Source: Clostridia bacterium
Lineage (GTDB): Bacteria > Bacillota > DSM-16504 > Desulfitibacterales > Desulfitibacteraceae
Assembly: GCA_018333845.1 (NCBI GenBank)
Contig: JAGXSK010000133.1
Location: forward strand, 1-5,525
Length of the DNA: 5,525 bases
Direction: 5' to 3'
Every line of letters begins with the position of its first letter. Position 1 is the stretch's first letter. Both the position numbers and the translations under genes were made by a program. Below the pieces are notes generated by a model, which had not been told where the DNA came from, searched no databases, and was given only the letters and a program-made list of their open reading frames with translations. Positions 1 to 5,384 of the stretch are shown here, piece by piece.

Positions 1-14
1 AAGGGGGGATTTTT

Positions 15-602
15 ATGTTTTTTACCCATGAGATACAGACTGGAGAAACTTTGGAAAACCTGGCCCAGCGTTTTGATACCACAGTTGAAGAAATAATGAA
101 TTACAATGAAATAAGAAACCCTACTAGAATATCAGCACGAACTGTAATCATTATTCCAGTCCCAATAGTACCACCTACTGTACCTTCACCAAGACCACCG
201 GCAAATTTTTCTGTACGAGTAATAAGAGGTCTGCTGTATGTCCTATCGACTGATAGAATGCTCTATCGCCGAAGTCAACCTGTAAGGATGACACTAGTCA
301 AGACAAATATTACTGATCATCCCATTGCCTTAAGATATCCAACTTCCCAGAGGTTTGATTTTTATGTTCGCAGGGGAACTGCAGGTCGGGTTCTATGGCA
401 GTGGTCCGCAGATAGGGTCTTTGCCCAGGTAGTTGAACGACTTGTACTTCAGCCAGGACAATCGCAAGTTTTTCGAGCAAACTGGGATCAAAGGACTAAT
501 GAAGGGGAGTTCGTGGGAACTGGAGTATTTACAGTTCAAGGAGAGAATGTGGCTGATGAGCTAATGAGTCAGCGTGTTTCTTTAAGGATAAGGATTGTTT
601 AA
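15..602 (+). CDS. LysM domain-BsuPI (intracellular proteinase inhibitor-like) protein
   Basis: A 195-residue protein in two parts. Residues about 4-50 form a LysM module (THEIQTGETLENLAQRF, then an IMNYNEI segment and a VIIIPVP end strand), a fold that generally binds N-acetylglucosamine-containing glycans such as peptidoglycan. A proline-rich linker (about 48-62) leads to a BsuPI-type beta-sandwich domain (about 64-195), recognised by YPTSQRFDF (109-116 region), LWQWS (127-131) and LVLQPGQSQVFRANWD (143-158). The founding BsuPI protein of Bacillus subtilis inhibits the major intracellular serine protease; inhibition here is only inferred from the domain. There is no signal peptide or membrane segment, so the protein is probably cytoplasmic or delivered to the spore coat/cortex, where unexported LysM proteins are known. 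The ATG follows an AAGGGGGG ribosome site at bases 1-8 with about 6 nt spacing. It appears to be the last gene of its unit, because a hairpin lies just downstream. Domain calls are firm; the physiological role is not. Confidence 0.88.
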   Translation: MFFTHEIQTGETLENLAQRFDTTVEEIMNYNEIRNPTRISARTVIIIPVPIVPPTVPSPRPPANFSVRVIRGLLYVLSTDRMLYRRSQPVRMTLVKTNITDHPIALRYPTSQRFDFYVRRGTAGRVLWQWSADRVFAQVVERLVLQPGQSQVFRANWDQRTNEGEFVGTGVFTVQGENVADELMSQRVSLRIRIV

Positions 603-623
603 AAATATTAAAACCTGCTGGAA

Positions 624-669
624 ACCCTATTACAGGCTGGGCAAATGGACCTTAATAGGGTCTTCTTGT
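624..669 (+). terminator. Probable rho-independent terminator after the LysM-BsuPI gene
   Basis: ACCCTATTA (624-632) is perfectly complementary to TAATAGGGT (653-661). The stem extends past one bulged C with AGG (634-636) pairing CCT (650-652), giving about 12 bp around a 13-nt loop. A moderately T-rich tail (CTTCTTGT) follows. It lies 21 nt after the stop codon. The tail is not a pure T-run, so a structured leader for the next gene is the alternative. Confidence 0.55.
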
Positions 670-731
670 ACTATCACCAACATAATTTCATAATATTTTA
701 CCAGTGCTAAATAATTATATTTTTGGTAATG

Positions 732-761
732 TTGTATGTTGTAAGGCTATTGCAGTATACT
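732..761 (+). promoter_or_regulatory. Candidate sigma-A type promoter for the PPC-pyrophosphatase unit
   Basis: TATACT (756-761) matches the -10 consensus TATAAT at five of six positions. An 18-bp spacer separates it from TTGTAT (732-737), a weaker -35. The predicted start of transcription is near 768, about 35 nt before the TTG start codon. It is the best candidate in this 200-bp gap, which otherwise shows only AT-rich sequence between the hairpin and the promoter. Confidence 0.45.
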
Positions 762-763
762 AG

Positions 764-773
764 TTGTTAACAA
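764..773. repeat. Perfect 10-bp palindrome TTGTTAACAA at the predicted transcription start
   Basis: The sequence equals its own reverse complement and sits 3 nt downstream of the -10 element, covering the predicted +1. This position suits a repressor operator. The core TGTTAACA recurs at 5293-5300, but GTTAAC-containing palindromes are easy to obtain in AT-rich DNA, so an operator role is speculative. Confidence 0.3.
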
Positions 774-802
774 TAAGAAAAAAGAGATAGGGGGAAGCAT
801 AA

Positions 803-1246
803 TTGAAATATACAGAAGCTAGTATTGGCAGGATATTTATCTTACGCCTGGAAAAAGGGGATATTATTCCAAAGACAATTGAGGACTTTGCTCGTGAAAA
901 GAAAATAGAATCTGCCTCTGTTTTTTTTATTGGGGGAGCAGATAAAGGCAGTAAGGTTGTGGTTGGTCCTGAAGACGGCTCTGCTATAAAGCCTATACCA
1001 GTTACACTGCCTCTTCCCAGGGTTAGCGAGTCATTAGGTGTTGGAACTATTTTTAAGAATGAAGAGGGTGTATTAAAGCTCCATATGCATTCAGCCTTTG
1101 GTCATGGCAAGGATACCATAGCAGGCTGTACTCGCCAGGGTGTAGATGTATGGCTCTATGGAGAGGTAATAATCATGGAACTTGTAAACTCTTCAGCTAA
1201 AAGAAAAGTGGATCCCCAGACAGGATTTGAACTTTTAGAAGTCTAA
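803..1246 (+). CDS. PPC-domain (DUF296, AT-hook-associated PCC) protein, TTG start
   Basis: A 147-residue protein consisting of a single PPC domain, the alpha/beta fold shared by plant AT-hook AHL proteins and small stand-alone bacterial proteins that form trimers. Visible hallmarks are the N-terminal RIFILRLEKGDIIPKTIEDFA, the glycine-rich SVFFIGGADKG turn (39-49), and the histidine-rich stretch around residues 93-109 (LHMHSAFGHG, then DTIAGC) followed by GVDVWLYGEVIIMELV. H94, H96 and H101 are candidate metal ligands. No AT-hook is present, so DNA binding should not be assumed. The start is TTG at 803, preceded by AGGGGGA (789-795) at 7 nt. No in-frame ATG occurs before Met95, which lies inside the domain, so the non-ATG start is required. 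The gene ends 30 bp before the pyrophosphatase with no terminator between, so co-transcription is likely. The biochemical function of bacterial stand-alone members is not established. Confidence 0.87.
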   Translation: MKYTEASIGRIFILRLEKGDIIPKTIEDFAREKKIESASVFFIGGADKGSKVVVGPEDGSAIKPIPVTLPLPRVSESLGVGTIFKNEEGVLKLHMHSAFGHGKDTIAGCTRQGVDVWLYGEVIIMELVNSSAKRKVDPQTGFELLEV

Positions 1247-1276
1247 AAATATTTTAATATAATTATTGGAGGAATA

Positions 1277-1969
1277 ATGCAAATGGGTAAAGAGAAGAAA
1301 GAATTATGGGAGATTTTAGGCATGCTTTTTCGGGCACATCCCTGGCATGGGGTTTCCCTTGGTGATGAGCAGCCCCAGGTTGTAACAGCTTACATAGAAC
1401 TAGTACCAAGTGATACTGTTAAGTACGAAATTGATAAATACAGTGGACATCTAAAAGTGGATAGACCCCAGACTTATTCAAATATTTGCCCCACATTATA
1501 TGGCATGCTCCCTCAAACATACTCCGGGGAAAGGGTGGCAGGTATATGCAATAAAAAAACTGGAAGGACAGATATAGTAGGGGATAGGGATCCTCTAGAC
1601 ATCTGTGTTTTAACTGAAAAGCTAGTGCCTCATGGTGACATATTACTTAAAGCCCGGCCCATAGGGGGTTTTCGTATGCTTGATGGTGGAGAGGCTGACG
1701 ATAAGATAATTGCTGTAATGAAAAATGATGCCCTATATGAAAACTGGTCAGATATCCAGAGCTGTCCTTCAGCAGTAATTGAACGTTTAGAGCATTATTT
1801 TCTTACATACAAGCAAGCTCCAGGCAGCAAAAAAACCCAGTCTGAGATACTGGGTATATACGGCAGGGATGAAGCCTATGAAATTATTGAGGCGGCACAT
1901 GCTGATTATGCTGATAAATATGGTGATGTAAAACAGGCTTTAAGTTCAGTGCTAAAATTTAAGCCCTGA
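1277..1969 (+). CDS. ppa: Inorganic pyrophosphatase, family I (HPWHG-type, about 230 residues)
   Basis: A soluble cytoplasmic enzyme hydrolysing pyrophosphate to two phosphates, which pulls reactions such as amino-acid and acetyl-CoA activation forward. It belongs to the longer family I branch with an N-terminal AHPWHG segment (20-25). Catalytic residues can be placed by comparison with the E. coli enzyme: E41, K49 and E51 (IELVPSDTVKYE), R63 (KVDRP), Y75 (PTLYG), the acidic motif D103-R-D105-P-L-D108, D136, D141/D142 and K143 (MLDGGEADDK), and Y178-K179. All main Mg-binding aspartates are present. Two positions differ from E. coli: cysteine (C71) at the Tyr51 position, and Gly137 after Asp136 where E. 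coli has Glu98. I regard both as branch-specific. Arg104 within the signature is less usual. GGAGG at 1268-1272 lies 4 nt before ATG 1277 and 10 nt before the in-frame ATG at 1283, so either Met1 or Met3 may be the true start. It probably shares a transcript with the PPC gene. Confidence 0.93.
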   Translation: MQMGKEKKELWEILGMLFRAHPWHGVSLGDEQPQVVTAYIELVPSDTVKYEIDKYSGHLKVDRPQTYSNICPTLYGMLPQTYSGERVAGICNKKTGRTDIVGDRDPLDICVLTEKLVPHGDILLKARPIGGFRMLDGGEADDKIIAVMKNDALYENWSDIQSCPSAVIERLEHYFLTYKQAPGSKKTQSEILGIYGRDEAYEIIEAAHADYADKYGDVKQALSSVLKFKP

Positions 1970-1979
1970 CCATTTTTGA

Positions 1980-2147
1980 ACCTTCAATATCTATTACTTC
2001 TCCCTGGCAACACATGATAAGCTCCTGGACAAGGATGTTAAAATATTAGAAGATAATGACGGATTACTATAGAAACCTTGGGTTAATTGTCATCTACTTG
2101 CTAATACTAAACCTGAGAAGGTAGAAGCTGCATTAATAATACATTAA
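1980..2147 (+). pseudogene. Possible decayed 3' end of an unidentified gene, with in-frame TAG
   Basis: In the frame running from 1980 the DNA translates as a protein-like stretch including LATHDKLLDKDVKILEDND (about 2004-2060). After a TAG at 2070-2072 it continues as KPWVNCHLLANTKPEKVEAA (2073-2132) to a TAA at 2145. The residue make-up, especially WVNCHLLANTKPEKVEAAL, reads like a real C-terminus rather than spacer. There is no plausible start codon with a ribosome site, and an in-frame TGA lies just upstream at 1977. I do not recognise the family. If real, it is a truncated gene remnant whose stop abuts the ribosome site of the next gene, as in an operon. Chance coding appearance in a 183-bp gap remains possible. 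Confidence 0.35.
2078..2107 (+). promoter_or_regulatory. Weak candidate promoter for the ene-reductase gene
   Basis: TTGGGT (2078-2083) and TAATAC (2102-2107) are separated by 18 bp and lie about 55 nt before the ATG. The -10 is reasonable and the -35 poor. No convincing terminator follows the pyrophosphatase gene, so read-through from upstream is an alternative source of transcription. Confidence 0.22.
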
Positions 2148-2155
2148 AAGGAGTG
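2148..2155 (+). promoter_or_regulatory. Ribosome binding site that favours ATG 2165 as the start
   Basis: AAGGAGTG at 2148-2155 is a near-perfect Shine-Dalgarno sequence. The upstream GTG at 2153-2155 is part of this site and so cannot be initiated from it. The in-frame ATG at 2165 lies 9 nt beyond the end of the site, a good spacing. Confidence 0.75.
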
Positions 2156-2164
2156 AACAAGCAG

Positions 2165-4189
2165 ATGAAATATCCAAGGCTTTTTGAAAAGGGATCAATT
2201 GGAACTATGACAATTAGAAATCGTACAGTCATGCCAGCAATGGGGACAAATCTGGCTAATGAAACAGGTGGGGTTTCCCAGGCAATGGTACACTACTACA
2301 GAGCCAGGGCCAAGGGGGGTGTGGGTTTAATTATAACAGAATTAGTAAGTGTGGATTCTCCAGGTGGGTATGCCATTCCCAAGCAGCTTGATTTACACAG
2401 TAACACATTTATAGCTGGCCACAATGAGCTTGTAGAAGCTGTTCATGAGCACGGAGCTAAAATAGTTCCCCAACTACACCATGCTGGCCGTCAGACCACC
2501 ACAGAAAATACCAGGGGACTACAGCCAGTTGCGCCATCTGCCATCCCTGACCCTTATTTACAAATTATTCCTAGAGAACTAACGTTGAGCGAGATAGAGG
2601 ATATTATTGACAAGTTTGTCCAGGGAGCCATTAGAGCCCAAAAAGCAGGCTATGATGGTGTAGAGATACACGGAGCCCATGGTTATCTTGTGGCCCAGTT
2701 TATGTCTCCTTCAAGTAATAGAAGAACAGATATGTATGGTGGAGATACTGCCGGGCGTATGGGGTTTCCCACGGAAATTGTCAGGAGAATTAAAAAGGAA
2801 ACAAAAGGAAACTTTCCTGTAATATTTAGGTACAGTGGAGATGAGTTTATACAAGGCGGCATCAATCTAGAAGAGGCAAAATTAATGGCAAAAATCTTGG
2901 AGGAAGCAGGTGCAGATGCCTTACATATTTCTTCTGGAACCTATGCTTCCATGCATACTATCCTGGAGCCAATGAATTACCCTGAGGCCTGGAGAGCCTA
3001 CCTGGCCGAGCAAATAAAAAAAGTAGTTGGCATACCTGTAATAACGGTTGGCAACATTCGCAGCCCACAAGTGGCAGAAAATCTTCTCAATGAAGAAAAG
3101 GCAGATTTTATAGCCCTTGGAAGAACACTTATTGCTGATCCTGAATGGCCTTTAAAGGTTATGCTGGATAGGGATGAAGATATTAGGAAGTGTATAACCT
3201 GCAATCTTGGTTGTATCAGTGAACGTGTGTTTAAAAACCTCCACATTCGCTGTACAGTTAATCCGGTAGCTGGCAGAGAAATTGAGTACCCTTCAATCCC
3301 CTTCTCCTATAATTCCAAGCATTTTGTTGTAGTTGGAGGTGGCCCTGCCGGGATGGAGGCTGCAAGGGTATTAGCAGAGGCAGGTAATAAGGTAAGCTTA
3401 ATTGAAAGAGAATCTGAGCTAGGTGGTCAAATTAGAATTGCAGCTGTTCCTCCAGGCAAGGATAAGATACGCTGGAGTATTGAATATTTAGAAACACAAA
3501 TTCGCAGTTTGGGAGTAGATATACAATTAAAAACGGAAGCTACGGCAGAAATACTCCAGGGAATGGATGCAGATTGTTTTGTCATTGCAACAGGTGCTGC
3601 CCCTATTATTCCAAGTATCAAAGGTGTAAACAGCCCCAATGTGACAACTGCATGGGAAATATTAGCTGGTCAATATGAGGCTGGGGGAAAGGTCATTGTA
3701 GTTGGTGGCGGCAGTGTTGGATGTGAAACTGCCCTTTACCTGAGGTTAAAAGGTATTGAAGTTACCGTTCTGGAGATGGAGGAAACCCTTGCAGATGACA
3801 TGGAACCCATCACAAGAACTGTCTTTTTGGAAGAAATGGGAAACCTTCAGATTCAGGCCTTTACAGGCTATAAGGTTCAGAGGATAGAGATAAATGGGGT
3901 AGTGGTCCTTGATAAAAATTGGAGGGAACACTGGTTTCCATGTGATCATGTTGTACTGTCCATGGGTGCAGGCCCTATCAACCATCTTGAGGACCAATTG
4001 AAGCAAAAGGGGTTAAAAGTTGCAGTAATTGGAGACGCTAAAAAACCACGAAAACTCAGGGAAGCAATTTCAGAAGGATTTATGGCAGCCCATGAGCTAA
4101 TAAAGAACACTACTTATCCCAATCTACGGCATCAATTCACCGTGGAGGAAGTTTTCCACAGGGGAGAATACAGGTCTATTCTTCAGTAA
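2165..4189 (+). CDS. Old Yellow Enzyme / 2,4-dienoyl-CoA reductase-family Fe-S flavoprotein (ene-reductase)
   Basis: A 674-residue cytoplasmic enzyme of the FadH / enoate reductase / BaiCD / trimethylamine dehydrogenase group, which passes electrons from NAD(P)H through FAD, a 4Fe-4S cluster and FMN to a substrate, usually an activated C=C bond. Residues 1 to about 335 are the FMN-binding TIM barrel: LFEKGSIGTMTIRNR, YYRARAKGGVGLIITE, QLHHAGR, the active-site HGAHGYL (169-175, Tyr174 at the position of the catalytic Tyr of FadH), FMSPSSNRRTDMYGGD, and ALGRTLIADPEWP. The cluster motif CX2CX3CX12C uses Cys343, 346, 350 and 363. The C-terminal half has an FAD site GGGPAG (391-396), a second dinucleotide site GGGSVG (514-519) and a late VIGDA FAD contact (about 621-625). 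An acidic end to the second site's beta strand (VLEMEE) suggests NADH over NADPH. The length is normal and the frame intact. An extended start at GTG 2153 would add MNKQ but overlaps the ribosome site. The substrate cannot be told from sequence: fatty enoyl-CoA, cinnamate-type enoate and bile-acid intermediates are all options. Confidence 0.93.
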   Translation: MKYPRLFEKGSIGTMTIRNRTVMPAMGTNLANETGGVSQAMVHYYRARAKGGVGLIITELVSVDSPGGYAIPKQLDLHSNTFIAGHNELVEAVHEHGAKIVPQLHHAGRQTTTENTRGLQPVAPSAIPDPYLQIIPRELTLSEIEDIIDKFVQGAIRAQKAGYDGVEIHGAHGYLVAQFMSPSSNRRTDMYGGDTAGRMGFPTEIVRRIKKETKGNFPVIFRYSGDEFIQGGINLEEAKLMAKILEEAGADALHISSGTYASMHTILEPMNYPEAWRAYLAEQIKKVVGIPVITVGNIRSPQVAENLLNEEKADFIALGRTLIADPEWPLKVMLDRDEDIRKCITCNLGCISERVFKNLHIRCTVNPVAGREIEYPSIPFSYNSKHFVVVGGGPAGMEAARVLAEAGNKVSLIERESELGGQIRIAAVPPGKDKIRWSIEYLETQIRSLGVDIQLKTEATAEILQGMDADCFVIATGAAPIIPSIKGVNSPNVTTAWEILAGQYEAGGKVIVVGGGSVGCETALYLRLKGIEVTVLEMEETLADDMEPITRTVFLEEMGNLQIQAFTGYKVQRIEINGVVVLDKNWREHWFPCDHVVLSMGAGPINHLEDQLKQKGLKVAVIGDAKKPRKLREAISEGFMAAHELIKNTTYPNLRHQFTVEEVFHRGEYRSILQ

Positions 4190-4230
4190 GAAAGTTTACT
4201 TTAATAGTCTCAGCTTTATTGTAAAGTTTC
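4190..4230. repeat. Imperfect inverted repeat directly after the ene-reductase stop
   Basis: GAAAGTTTAC (4190-4199) can pair with GTAAAGTTTC (4221-4230) at nine of ten positions around a 21-nt loop. It starts on the base after the stop codon. No T-run follows, so it is not a classic terminator; it could stabilise the mRNA 3' end. A separate 12-bp perfect palindrome, CCTTTGCAAAGG, occupies 4231-4242 immediately beyond. Confidence 0.3.
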
Positions 4231-4251
4231 CCTTTGCAAAGGATTCCCCAT

Positions 4252-4290
4252 AACTGCCGGAAGCCGCGTGTCCTTGTGCCGCGGTAGTTC
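4252..4290 (+). mobile_element. IS200/IS605-like right-end / omega-RNA 3'-end motif, orphan relic
   Basis: The segment reads GGAAGCCGCG, an 11-nt loop, then CGCGGTAGTTCAC. CCGCG (4264-4268) pairs with CGCGG (4280-4284), and the outer arms AACTGCCG (4252-4259) and CGGTAGTT (4282-4289) offer an alternative pairing with one G-U. From memory, the arrangement GGAAGCC-stem-GGTAGTTCAC is typical of the right end of IS1341/IS605-type elements downstream of tnpB, where it forms the 3' part of the TnpB guide (omega) RNA. No tnpA or tnpB coding sequence is present: the gene to the left is an intact ene-reductase, and the gene to the right is a SIMPL gene on the other strand. It could be an eroded insertion, a non-autonomous (PATE-like) derivative, or coincidence. 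Confidence 0.42.
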
Positions 4291-4318
4291 ACTGGGTGAT
4301 TGTATTTAAATAATGAAC

Positions 4319-4341
4319 AAGCCCGGACAATTGCCGGGCTT
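4319..4341. terminator. Bidirectional rho-independent terminator between convergent genes
   Basis: AAGCCCGG (4319-4326) pairs perfectly with CCGGGCTT (4334-4341) around a 7-nt loop. On the plus strand the stem is followed by TTTGCTCTTATCTCTTT, and on the minus strand by GTTCATTATTTAAAT, so it can stop transcripts from both sides. It lies about 20 nt past the SIMPL stop codon and 130 nt past the ene-reductase stop. Confidence 0.8.
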
Positions 4342-4360
4342 TGCTCTTATCTCTTTATAT

Positions 4361-5107
4361 TTAAAAACTATACTCAACTACAACCCTGGCATATACCTCT
4401 ACATCACCTGGTATTATTGTGGTGGGAGGATCAAATCCAGCCGTTTCATCCATCATCATTTCCTTTTGAAATGCTGCTCTAAAGGGAGAATAACCTGAGC
4501 CTTCCTCACTAATTGATTTAATTCCAGTTATTTTTACGCCAGCACCCTTTGCAATTGCTTCACCTTTAGATTTAGCTTGTGCTGTAGCGGCCTGCAGTGC
4601 CTGCAGCTTAACAGCTTCATTATTCTTAAGTTCAAAGTGAACTGATTGCACCTGATTAGCCCCTGAGGCAATGGCCTTATCAATAACCTGTCCAATCATT
4701 TCTAAATTATTAAGGGTTATGGTTAATGAATTATAAACCCTGTACTGGGTAGGCAGCTGCTCTTTAGGTCTTTCTGGGTATCCATGGTCAAGTTGTGTGT
4801 GCAGGCTGTAAGTCCCTGTTTTAATTTGGTCATCCTTTAATCCAAGCCTTTTTAATTCTGCTATTACTTTATCCATGGATTTAGCATTTTCTGCCGCAGC
4901 TGTTCTAGCATCAGTGCCAATAGTCTCCACTGCCAGGACAATAATACACTGATCTGGAGATGCTGTAAGCATGGACTCTCCTATTACTCTAATTACACCG
5001 CTGCTGTCAGGAACAGATGCAATGCCAGGACTTGATGCACTATTAAATGTTAGCAGTGATAAAACTAGAAATGCGGCCAAAATAAGCAGTAATTTTTTGT
5101 TTTTCAT
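4361..5107 (-). CDS. SIMPL domain (DUF541, YggE-like) exported protein
   Basis: A 248-residue protein with an N-terminal export signal: KNKK, then a hydrophobic core LLLILAAFLVLSLLTF (6-21), with likely processing between about residues 24 and 30. No lipobox cysteine is present, so it is either secreted or held by an uncleaved anchor. The SIMPL domain spans about 37-247: VIRVIGESMLTASPDQ at the start, DARTAAAENAKSMDKVIAELKRLGLKDDQIKTGTYSLH, YRVYNSLTITLNNLEMIGQVIDKAIASGANQVQSVHFEL, the alanine-rich helix ALQAATAQAKSKGEAIAKGAGVKI, and the closing VEVYARVVVEYSF. The family includes E. coli YggE, linked to oxidative-stress tolerance, and periplasmic proteins forming large oligomers; the molecular activity is unknown. 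I chose ATG 5107 because AGAGGGGA sits 5 nt upstream and the signal peptide follows directly. An upstream ATG at 5191 would add 28 residues that bury the signal peptide. It is monocistronic by context. Confidence 0.9.
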   Translation of the reverse strand: MKNKKLLLILAAFLVLSLLTFNSASSPGIASVPDSSGVIRVIGESMLTASPDQCIIVLAVETIGTDARTAAAENAKSMDKVIAELKRLGLKDDQIKTGTYSLHTQLDHGYPERPKEQLPTQYRVYNSLTITLNNLEMIGQVIDKAIASGANQVQSVHFELKNNEAVKLQALQAATAQAKSKGEAIAKGAGVKITGIKSISEEGSGYSPFRAAFQKEMMMDETAGFDPPTTIIPGDVEVYARVVVEYSF

Positions 5108-5162
5108 GTAAATCCCCTCTCTTTTTATGTGGTGCTTTACTAACTTAGACGAGGAAAAAAAG

Positions 5163-5191
5163 ATATTGTTCCCACAAACTATGCTAAACAA
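5163..5191 (-). promoter_or_regulatory. Candidate promoter for the SIMPL gene
   Basis: On the minus strand TTGTTT (5191-5186) and CAATAT (5168-5163) are 17 bp apart, about 60 nt upstream of the start codon. Both hexamers are imperfect, but spacing and position are right, and no better pair is evident in the gap. Confidence 0.35.
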
Positions 5192-5216
5192 AAATATAAT
5201 AATATAATGCTAAACA
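5181..5216. repeat. Two 10-bp direct repeats flanking the SIMPL promoter -35 region
   Basis: ATGCTAAACA occurs at 5181-5190 and exactly again at 5207-5216, in the same orientation and 26 bp apart, with an AT-only spacer. The nearer copy overlaps the proposed -35 element. Just beyond is an inverted repeat CACTG-C-CAGTG (5218-5228). The arrangement suits a regulator binding site. Confidence 0.4.
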
Positions 5217-5237
5217 GCACTGCCAGTGAGCATTACA

Positions 5238-5270
5238 GTAAGTTTCTGGGAACAAAGCAGAGAGGCTTAC
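5238..5270. repeat. Imperfect hairpin in the SIMPL-acs intergenic region
   Basis: GTAAG (5238-5242) pairs with CTTAC (5266-5270) and TTTCTG (5243-5248) with CAGAGA (5258-5263), with a 2-nt GG bulge and a 9-nt loop. There is no T-run on either side, so it is not a terminator. Its role is unknown and it may be chance. Confidence 0.22.
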
Positions 5271-5315
5271 CATTATTTAGTTAAGATGTTTTTGTTAACA
5301 GGTACTTACACATGA

Positions 5316-5350
5316 AAAGGGGCTAATGAAACATGCTTCATGCCCCCTTT
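5316..5350 (-). terminator. Rho-independent terminator of the acetyl-CoA synthetase gene
   Basis: AAAGGGG (5316-5322) pairs with CCCCTTT (5344-5350). An inner ATGAA/TTCAT stem (5326-5330 with 5337-5341) closes a 6-nt loop. Read on the minus strand, the hairpin ends in GCCCCTTTTCATGTG. It begins about 35 nt beyond the acs stop codon, the expected place. Confidence 0.7.
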
Positions 5351-5384
5351 AACCTATGGAATTATTCAAATAAACTAATTATCA

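Noticed and set aside
603..802. Possible riboswitch or T-box leader ahead of the PPC gene
   Set aside because: The single hairpin lies next to the preceding stop codon and upstream of the likely promoter. I see no T-box or known riboswitch core sequence.
2683..4006. Several open frames of 60-86 codons on the minus strand within the ene-reductase gene
   Set aside because: They lie inside a well-supported gene on the other strand, lack ribosome sites and have no recognisable domains, so they are shadow frames.
4300..4498. Two overlapping plus-strand frames of about 60 codons
   Set aside because: They run through the terminator hairpin and then antisense into the 3' end of the SIMPL gene, and have no ribosome site or plausible protein features.
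5108..5191. N-terminal extension of the SIMPL protein starting at 5191
   Set aside because: It would put 28 polar residues ahead of a clear signal peptide and run through the proposed promoter, and the internal ATG at 5107 has a strong ribosome site.
5292..5300. Second TGTTAACA palindrome as a regulon partner of the site at 764
   Set aside because: It lies between a terminator and a hairpin rather than at a promoter, and an 8-bp AT-rich palindrome is readily expected by chance.
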